Below are positions 14,785 to 19,771 of a DNA stretch of 19,771 bases, piece after piece (positions within the stretch are counted from its first letter, which is position 1; every line of letters starts with the position of its first letter). The stretch covers positions 1 through 19,771 of the forward strand of contig CAYYWV010000050.1 in NCBI GenBank assembly GCA_964475385.1, written 5' to 3'. A program made the translations under genes and the position numbers. Below the pieces are notes generated by a model. That model made no database searches. It saw nothing but the letters and a program-made list of their open reading frames with translations, and was not told the origin of the DNA. The DNA is from CAYYWV01 sp964475385 (GTDB lineage: Bacteria; Pseudomonadota; Alphaproteobacteria; JAAXGF01).

Positions 14785-16142
14785 GGGGCGTTCTCCTCCG
14801 CCCGCTCGGCGACGCCGAGGGCGAGATAGCGCACGCCTTCGGCGAGGTCGAGATCGCGGCCGGTGAAGTTGTTCCAGAAGTCGTAAATCGCGCCCGGCCG
14901 CGCCATCGCCGCGGAGAGTTGGGTCAAGGCCATGTCGGCGAAGCAGGGATGGTTGTTGGCGATGACCACGAGATGCGCGCCCTCGAACGCGGCGGCGAGA
15001 TCGGCGACCGGTTCGATGGCGAAGGCCTCGCGAATCGCTTCCGCCCCCACCATCGGATCAAAGCCGCGAAACGCCGCGCCCGGAAAGGCCGCGCGCAGGG
15101 CGGCGAGGATCGGCAGCGCCATGGTGCCGCGCAAATCGTCGGTCGCGGGGCGGCCCTTGAAGGCGAGCCCGGCGAGCGTGATCCGCATGTCTTCCGGCGG
15201 CCCGCCGCGGGCGTCGAAATGGGCCTTGACGCGCGCGACCGCCTCGGCCGGCTGGCGCTCGTTGACGCGGCGCGCGGCCATGATGATCTCGGGTTCGAGG
15301 CCGAACGGCTCCAGGCCCTCGGCCAGGATGTAGGAGTCCTTCTCCAGGCACGGCCCGCCCACCGGCCCCGGCAGCGGCAGGTCGGTGCGCGGATAGCCGA
15401 GCTTGCCGGCCTCGATCACCTCGACCGCCGAGATCCCGAGCGCCTCGCTCAGCCGCGCGACCTCGTTGGCGAGCGCGAAGCCGACGTCGCGCGAGGCGTT
15501 GTCGATGAGCTTGATCATCTCGGCGGTCTCGAGGTCCGAGACCTGGACCACCGTGGGCGTGATGTGCTGGAAAAGCTGGGCCGCGCGAATCCGCGCCCGC
15601 CGGTCGCGGCCGCCGACGATCTGGGGCAGGCGTCTGAGCTCTTCGAGCGCGCGGCCTTCGAGCGTGCGCTCGGGGCAGAACACCAGGTCGTAATCGACCC
15701 CGGCCTTATCGAGGATCGGCTTGACGATATGGCGCGTCACGCCGGGCCGGACGGTCGAGCGCATGATCACCATGTCGCCCGCCTTGAGCGCCGCCGCGAT
15801 CTCGCGGGTGACGTTCACGACCGCATCGAGCTTCACCCGCCGGTCGGGGCCGATGGGCGTGCCGACGGTGTTGATGAACACGCGGACGTCGATGTTCTCG
15901 GGCACATGCTTGAAGAAGGCGAAAGCGCCCTTGCGAACCTGGGCGGCGAGCCGGTCGGCGAGCCGCGGCTCGTAGAAGTGCGGGCGGCCTTCGCGCAGGC
16001 CTTCGAGCACGTCGTCGCGGATCTCGACGCCGACGATCCGAAACCCGGCCTCGGCCATCACGGTGGCGAGCGTCAGCCCCACATAGCCGAGCCCCAGGAT
16101 GCAGACGGACCGGTCGGCGAAGTCTTCGGGAAGTCCTAGCAT
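14781..16142 (-). CDS. UDP-glucose/GDP-mannose-type nucleotide-sugar 6-dehydrogenase
   Basis: A 453-residue member of the family that oxidises C6 of a nucleotide sugar to a uronic acid in two NAD-dependent steps. The Rossmann loop is VCILGLGYVGLTLATVMA (13-30). EMIKLIDNASRDV (208-220) has the conserved Lys211 and Asn215, and GPVGGPCLEKDSYIL (259-273) holds the catalytic Cys265 with Lys268 and Asp269. A C-terminal UDP-binding domain follows (TLAGLAFKGRPATDDLRGT). The pattern suits UDP-ManNAc or UDP-GlcNAc 6-dehydrogenases (WecC/WbpA type) as well as UDP-glucose ones. It is the first gene of the polysaccharide operon, with the ATG at 16140-16142 after a 186-base gap. The ribosome site is weak. 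Its uronic acid product may feed the downstream oxidoreductase. Confidence 0.88.
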   Translation of the reverse strand: MLGLPEDFADRSVCILGLGYVGLTLATVMAEAGFRIVGVEIRDDVLEGLREGRPHFYEPRLADRLAAQVRKGAFAFFKHVPENIDVRVFINTVGTPIGPDRRVKLDAVVNVTREIAAALKAGDMVIMRSTVRPGVTRHIVKPILDKAGVDYDLVFCPERTLEGRALEELRRLPQIVGGRDRRARIRAAQLFQHITPTVVQVSDLETAEMIKLIDNASRDVGFALANEVARLSEALGISAVEVIEAGKLGYPRTDLPLPGPVGGPCLEKDSYILAEGLEPFGLEPEIIMAARRVNERQPAEAVARVKAHFDARGGPPEDMRITLAGLAFKGRPATDDLRGTMALPILAALRAAFPGAAFRGFDPMVGAEAIREAFAIEPVADLAAAFEGAHLVVIANNHPCFADMALTQLSAAMARPGAIYDFWNNFTGRDLDLAEGVRYLALGVAERAEENAP

Positions 16143-16222
16143 GTCTCGGCGGCCTTGGGCTCAGCCCGCGCGGGGCGCGGCGGCGGCGCGTTCGATCGGA
16201 ACCACGATAGAGCGAGACACAG

Positions 16223-16251
16223 GGTCTAAACGGCTTGCCGCCCCGAATCAA
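16223..16251 (-). promoter_or_regulatory. Weak candidate sigma-70 promoter before the polysaccharide operon
   Basis: Read on the minus strand, TTGATT (16246-16251) and TAGACC (16223-16228) are 17 bases apart, about 80 bases before the dehydrogenase ATG. The -35 box is fair and the -10 box poor. The gap holds nothing else that is clear, so a promoter here is likely even if this exact site is wrong. Confidence 0.3.
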
Positions 16252-16328
16252 GCGGTTCGGGAGGCCCGGCTGTCGAGCGCGGGTTGCCCAAGGCGCAACG
16301 GAATCGGTCCCATGGGAGCGAAACGCGC

Positions 16329-17672
16329 CTAACGTCGATCCTGGAAACGGAACCAAAGCATCATCGCGTGTTGCCCAAGGCGGCGGAAGGGGGGCAAGGG
16401 GAAACGCGGGAGGGCTTCGCAGAGCGGCGCCGGCGCGCCTTGCTCGTCGCCGGCGACGCACTCGGCGAGCCGGCGTCCCGCGAGCAACGCGGTGGCGAGC
16501 CCGGTCCCGTTGTAGCCCATGGCGTAGAACACCGAGGGATCGGACTCGAGCCGGTGGATATGCGGCATGTAGTCGTAGCTGATGTTGACCCAGCCGCTCC
16601 AGTAGTAATCGACGGTGATATCGCCGAGCGCCGGGAACTTGCGCTTGAGCGCCGCGAGCAGGCGCGTCCGATCGCGCGTCTGGACGGCTGGATCGTCTCC
16701 GACCGCGCCGCGGCCGCCGAACAGGATGCGGTCGTCGGGAAGCCGCCGGTAGTAGTGACGGATCTTACGGGTGTCGACCATCACATCGGTCGAAACGAAG
16801 TTTGTTTCGGCTTTTTCCTCGGGCGTCATCGGTCGGGTGACGATGATGCTCGAAAGCACGGGCAGAGTGCGCCCGGCCACCGGCGGGAAGATCCGCTCGG
16901 TGGTGTAGCCGTTGGTGGCGATGACGAGCGTCCGGGCGCGCAGTCGGGCGCGTGGGGTGGTCAGGACGTGCCCGGCGCCGTCGCGGACCCAGCTCACGAC
17001 CGGCGATGCGGTATGCACCGCCGCGCCCGCCCCGCGGGCGAGCCGCAGCAGCCCGTGCGCGAGCTTGAGCGGATGGAGCCCGAACGACCAATGCTCGCGC
17101 ATGGCGCCGAAGGCTTCGGCGCTTCGGAAATGCTCGGCCGCGATGGTCTCGGCGTCGAGGAACTCGGCGTCGTCGTCGAACACCTCGCGCAAGAGCCGCT
17201 GTTTTTCTCGCAAGCCCGCGACCCGGTTCGGCCGATGAGCAAGATAGAGCCCGCCCGGCGGCGTCATGTCGCAGGCGATGCCGCCCTGCGCGATCAGCTC
17301 GCGGGTTTCGGCGATTCCCGCAAGCGCTTCGGCGAACAGGGTCCGGGCTCTCTCTACGCCCCATTTGGCGATCCAGTCGGCGAGCTCGAGCCGGCCCAGC
17401 ATCGGGCGCGCGAAGCCGCCATTGCGGCCGCTGCATCCCCAGCCGCAGCGGTTGGCCTCGAGCACTACGGGCCGCCAGCCCAGAAGGCGGGCGAGGTGAT
17501 AGGCGGCGCTGAGCCCGGTGTAACCGCCGCCGACGATGGCCGCATCGGCCTCGCGGTCGGCGTCGAGCGGACCGTCGTCCTCGGGCGCAGGCCCGGCGGT
17601 CGCCGCCCAGTAGCTCGGCGGATGGTCGAGGCCGGCGCCGGGGCCTTCGGCGGTGAGCGGATCGTAAGCCAA
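16329..17672 (-). CDS. DAO-family FAD-dependent oxidoreductase
   Basis: A 447-residue flavoprotein with the FAD-binding loop AAIVGGGYTGLSAAYHLARL about 45 residues from the start, followed by VLEANRCGWGCSGRNGGFARP, a hallmark of the DAO/PuuB-like group. A C-terminal FYAMGYNGTGLATALLAGRRLAE segment closes the FAD site. Relatives include gamma-glutamylputrescine oxidase and glycine or D-amino-acid oxidases. The gene follows two spermidine/putrescine-type permeases by 13 bases, so oxidation of a polyamine-derived or related amine taken up by the transporter is a fair inference. The TTG at 17670-17672 was chosen because GGAGGACG lies just before it; no nearby ATG or GTG in frame has such a site. 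The stop is TAG at 16329-16331. Specific substrate is not known. Confidence 0.82.
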   Translation of the reverse strand: MAYDPLTAEGPGAGLDHPPSYWAATAGPAPEDDGPLDADREADAAIVGGGYTGLSAAYHLARLLGWRPVVLEANRCGWGCSGRNGGFARPMLGRLELADWIAKWGVERARTLFAEALAGIAETRELIAQGGIACDMTPPGGLYLAHRPNRVAGLREKQRLLREVFDDDAEFLDAETIAAEHFRSAEAFGAMREHWSFGLHPLKLAHGLLRLARGAGAAVHTASPVVSWVRDGAGHVLTTPRARLRARTLVIATNGYTTERIFPPVAGRTLPVLSSIIVTRPMTPEEKAETNFVSTDVMVDTRKIRHYYRRLPDDRILFGGRGAVGDDPAVQTRDRTRLLAALKRKFPALGDITVDYYWSGWVNISYDYMPHIHRLESDPSVFYAMGYNGTGLATALLAGRRLAECVAGDEQGAPAPLCEALPRFPLPPFRRLGQHAMMLWFRFQDRR

Positions 17673-17685
17673 GGCGTCCTCCCGA

Positions 17686-18495
17686 TCAGCGGTTGCGGCG
17701 TTCGAGGAAAACTTTGAGCATCGCCGCTCCTACGAGCACGACGAGGCTGACCCCGACCAAGATCGTCGAGACCGCGGCGAGCGAAGGGTCGATTTCGAGC
17801 CGGATTCCGTCCCACAGCTTCTTGGGCAGGGTGCTCATACGCGGGGTCGAAAGGAAAAGCGCGATCAGAAGCTCGTCGAACGAGACCAGAAACGCGAACA
17901 GCGCCGCCGACAGCATCCCCGGCAGCGCGAGCGGAAACGTCACCCGCCACAGCGTCTTGAACCGCCCCGCGCCGAGGTTTCGCGCCGCGTTCTCGAGCGC
18001 CGGGTCGATTCCCCGCAACGAGGCCGTCATGATGGTGATGACGAAGGGGATCGCGAGAATCGAATGCCCCATGACGAAGCCGAAGAAGGTTCCCGTCAGC
18101 CTGAGCGTCGAGAACAGCTTGAAGATCGCGATCGCCGTAACCAGCGTCGGGATGATGATCGGGAACAGAAAGAACGCGTTGAGCAGCCGCTTGCCGGGAA
18201 AGGCGCCGCGGACCAGCCCGTAGGCCGCGAAGCTGCCGATGGCGACCGAGACGATCATGGTCAGGATCGCGACATAGACGCTGGTCCAGGTCGCCTTCAC
18301 CCAGCCCGGTTGCGTGAAGTACTTTTCGTACCACTGGGTCGAGAACCCGCGGGGCGGGAACTCGAGCACCGAGGTCGGTTCGAACGAGATCGGCACCACG
18401 ATGAAGTTCGGCAGGATCAAGAACAGAAGCGCGAGCGCGACGAAGGCGTAGAGCAGGGCCTTCGGAAAGGTCAGGGGGCCGGAAAGGTTCATCAT
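17686..18495 (-). CDS. ABC transporter permease, spermidine/putrescine type (PotC-like)
   Basis: A 269-residue inner-membrane protein with six likely helices, starting with ALLYAFVALALLFLILPNFIVV written across adjoining segments (about 13-34). The EAA loop that contacts the ATPase is ENAARNLGAGRFKTLWRV (about 170-187), and the PotC-like C-terminus has FDELLIALFLSTPRMSTLPK. It should form the channel with the upstream PotB-like permease. The start may be either of two adjacent ATGs at 18493-18495 or 18490-18492; GAGG is better spaced for the second. It follows the upstream stop by four bases. Its ligand could be polyamine, an opine or another small cation, since this family is broad. Confidence 0.88.
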   Translation of the reverse strand: MMNLSGPLTFPKALLYAFVALALLFLILPNFIVVPISFEPTSVLEFPPRGFSTQWYEKYFTQPGWVKATWTSVYVAILTMIVSVAIGSFAAYGLVRGAFPGKRLLNAFFLFPIIIPTLVTAIAIFKLFSTLRLTGTFFGFVMGHSILAIPFVITIMTASLRGIDPALENAARNLGAGRFKTLWRVTFPLALPGMLSAALFAFLVSFDELLIALFLSTPRMSTLPKKLWDGIRLEIDPSLAAVSTILVGVSLVVLVGAAMLKVFLERRNR

Positions 18496-18499
18496 CGCC

Positions 18500-19396
18500 T
18501 CATCGTCCCTCGTAGATTCGTTCGACGCTCATCAACCGGTCGTACATTGCGTAAAGCGCGATGGTGACGGTCAGCAGGATCGTCGAGAGCGCGGCCCCGA
18601 ACCCCCAGTTCAAGGTCTCCGAGATCTCAAGCTCGATGATCTGCGCCAGCATGGTGTTCTGCGGTCCGCCGAGAAGCTCGGGCGTGACGAAAAAGCCGAG
18701 GCTGATGATGAACACGAGAAGGGAGCCGGCGCCGACGCCGGGCAGGCTGAGCGGGAAGTAGACCCGCCAGAATGCGCGATACGGGCTGGCCCCGAGGTTG
18801 GCGGCGGCGTCGACGAGCTCTCGCGGTATCCCGGTCATGACCGAATAGACCGGGAGAATCATGTAGGGCAGCATGAAATGGATCATGCCGACGAGCACCG
18901 AGAACTCGTTGAACAACATCGGGATCGGCTTGTCGATGATTCCCAGCGCCAGCAGGTTCTCGTTGAACACGCCGTGCCGGCCGAGAAGCGCCATCCAGGC
19001 GAACATGCGCACCAGGATATTGGTCCAGAACGGGATTAGGACCAGCGCGAGCACCGTGACCCGCAGCCAGCCTTTGCAATGGGCCATAACGAAGGCGATC
19101 GGATAGCCGATCAACAGGCAACCGACCGTCGTGTAGGCGGAAACCAAAAGCGTTCGCCACAGGATCTTGATGTAGATCGGCCGCGTGAAGGCCCGGACGT
19201 AGTGCTCGAGCGTGAAGTTGGGGTCGAACAGGCTCTGCCACAGAAAGGCGATCAGCGGGATCACGAAGAAGAAGACCAGAACCGCGACCGCAGGCAGAAG
19301 AAAAGCGAACAGGATCAGTCGTTCCTGACGTTCGAGCCGCGCAAAAGCGGCGGCCTGTCCACCGCCAGGCGCTGTTGAAAGGGCCGCTGTCCTCAT
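18500..19396 (-). CDS. ABC transporter permease, spermidine/putrescine type (PotB-like)
   Basis: A 298-residue permease with a first helix at about residues 28-50 (ILFAFLLPAVAVLVFFFVIP), a conserved periplasmic stretch after it, and an EAA loop of the form DAAANLGASPYRAFWRV followed by YFPLSLPG. The segment FFVTPELLGGPQNTMLAQII is very characteristic of PotB-type permeases. I chose the ATG at 19394-19396; the frame is open upstream to 19645 but that part overlaps the end of the binding-protein gene and is a shadow. The ribosome site is weak, and a stem-loop lies in the 88-base gap before it. It probably pairs with the PotC-like protein. Confidence 0.88.
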   Translation of the reverse strand: MRTAALSTAPGGGQAAAFARLERQERLILFAFLLPAVAVLVFFFVIPLIAFLWQSLFDPNFTLEHYVRAFTRPIYIKILWRTLLVSAYTTVGCLLIGYPIAFVMAHCKGWLRVTVLALVLIPFWTNILVRMFAWMALLGRHGVFNENLLALGIIDKPIPMLFNEFSVLVGMIHFMLPYMILPVYSVMTGIPRELVDAAANLGASPYRAFWRVYFPLSLPGVGAGSLLVFIISLGFFVTPELLGGPQNTMLAQIIELEISETLNWGFGAALSTILLTVTIALYAMYDRLMSVERIYEGR

Positions 19397-19441
19397 GGTC
19401 GGATCGTCGTCTGCATGTCGCGCCGCGTTTTCCGCGCGGGA

Positions 19442-19472
19442 CGCCCGGCGGACATGCGCGGCCCGCCGGGCG
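19442..19472 (-). promoter_or_regulatory. Intercistronic stem-loop between binding protein and permease genes
   Basis: A perfect 10-base inverted repeat (CGCCCGGCGG at 19442-19451 with its complement at 19463-19472) encloses an 11-base loop. It starts 13 bases after the binding-protein stop. No run of T follows on the minus strand, so it is unlikely to be a strong intrinsic terminator. Such loops after binding-protein genes often protect the upstream message and lower permease expression; that role is inferred. Confidence 0.6.
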
Positions 19473-19484
19473 CTTTCGCCCCGC

Positions 19485-19771
19485 TCAGCCGAGCATCCAC
19501 TCCTTCCAGATGCCGACCACGCGGTTGTAGTTGGGGCCCCAGTAGTCGTAATCGCAGGGCACCTGAACGTCGGCGTAAGACGTCGGCACCTTCGCCATGC
19601 GCTCCTTGCGGACGTACTTGAACGCCTTGCGGTTGACCGGCCCATAGGTGATGTAGTCGCTGAGCCGCCAGTTGATCTCGGGCATGGTGGCCCAGGCGAT
19701 GAACAGCATGGCGAGCTCCTTGTTGGGCGCGCCCTTCGGGATCACCCAGGAATCGCCCATGAGCTGGGCGC
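19485..19771 (-). CDS. ABC transporter substrate-binding protein (PotD-like), C-terminal part only
   Basis: Ninety-five codons run in from the right edge to a TGA at 19485-19487, so the N-terminus and signal peptide are outside the window. The visible end, GDSWVIPKGAPNKELAMLFI then YITYGPVNRKAFKYV and a final VVGIWKEWMLG, resembles the C-terminal lobe of periplasmic polyamine-binding proteins, where the solute protein ends shortly after a Trp-rich helix. It lies directly before the two matching permeases, which supports the assignment. An internal ATG at 19758-19760 is not the true start because the frame continues upstream. The ligand is not determined. Confidence 0.82.
   Translation of the reverse strand, partial: AQLMGDSWVIPKGAPNKELAMLFIAWATMPEINWRLSDYITYGPVNRKAFKYVRKERMAKVPTSYADVQVPCDYDYWGPNYNRVVGIWKEWMLG

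Noticed and set aside
16243..16265. Short inverted repeat (CCCGAA with TTCGGG) downstream of the FAD oxidoreductase as a terminator
   Set aside because: The stem is only six bases with an eight-base loop, overlaps the candidate promoter and has no T-run.
16283..16382. 13-base direct repeat gttgcccaaggcg at 16283-16295 and 16370-16382
   Set aside because: It is short, in GC-rich DNA, and one copy is in coding sequence; chance is likely. No insertion or duplication is implied.

Overview
The window is a GC-rich stretch of bacterial chromosome. Every gene I can support lies on the minus strand, so transcription runs from high to low coordinates. The high GC, the G/C-ending codons, the use of GTG and TTG starts with purine-rich ribosome sites, and the gene content suggest an alphaproteobacterium, perhaps from a Rhodospirillales-like group. 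That assignment is an inference; there is no rRNA or tRNA here to confirm it.

Right part (16329-19771). This is a polyamine-type ABC importer operon: the C-terminal end of a PotD-like binding protein, an 88-base gap with a strong stem-loop, a PotB-like permease, a PotC-like permease, and a DAO-family FAD oxidoreductase (possible gamma-glutamylputrescine or amino-acid oxidase). No ATPase gene is visible; it may lie beyond the right edge.

Centre and left (1-16142). After a 186-base gap with a weak candidate promoter comes a long, tightly packed surface-polysaccharide operon, read in this order: nucleotide-sugar dehydrogenase, SDR epimerase/dehydratase, C-methyltransferase, Gfo/Idh/MocA oxidoreductase, TylF-like methyltransferase, [inserted sugar methyltransferase], glycosyltransferase, Wzx-like flippase, sulfotransferase, NeuB, NeuC, second SDR, NeuA, and a capsule-type glycosyltransferase cut by the left edge. 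Many junctions are ATGA, GTGA or TGATG overlaps, so translation is probably coupled. Read together, the locus should make and export a glycan containing a CMP-activated nonulosonic (sialic-like) acid plus one or more oxidised and methylated sugars, with a sulfate added. No polymerase and no initiating phosphoglycosyltransferase is visible.

The most striking structure is at 9299-10658. The first 147 bases (49 codons, starting exactly at the ATG) of the glycosyltransferase gene occur twice as a perfect direct repeat. Between the copies lies about 1.07 kb of much lower-GC DNA carrying a complete putative sugar methyltransferase. Removing one copy plus the insert restores an ATGA overlap between the TylF-like gene and the glycosyltransferase. 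This looks like a recent insertion of a glycan-modifying gene into an existing operon.

No CRISPR array, IS transposase, tRNA or rRNA was seen. There is no gene-free stretch longer than 300 bases.
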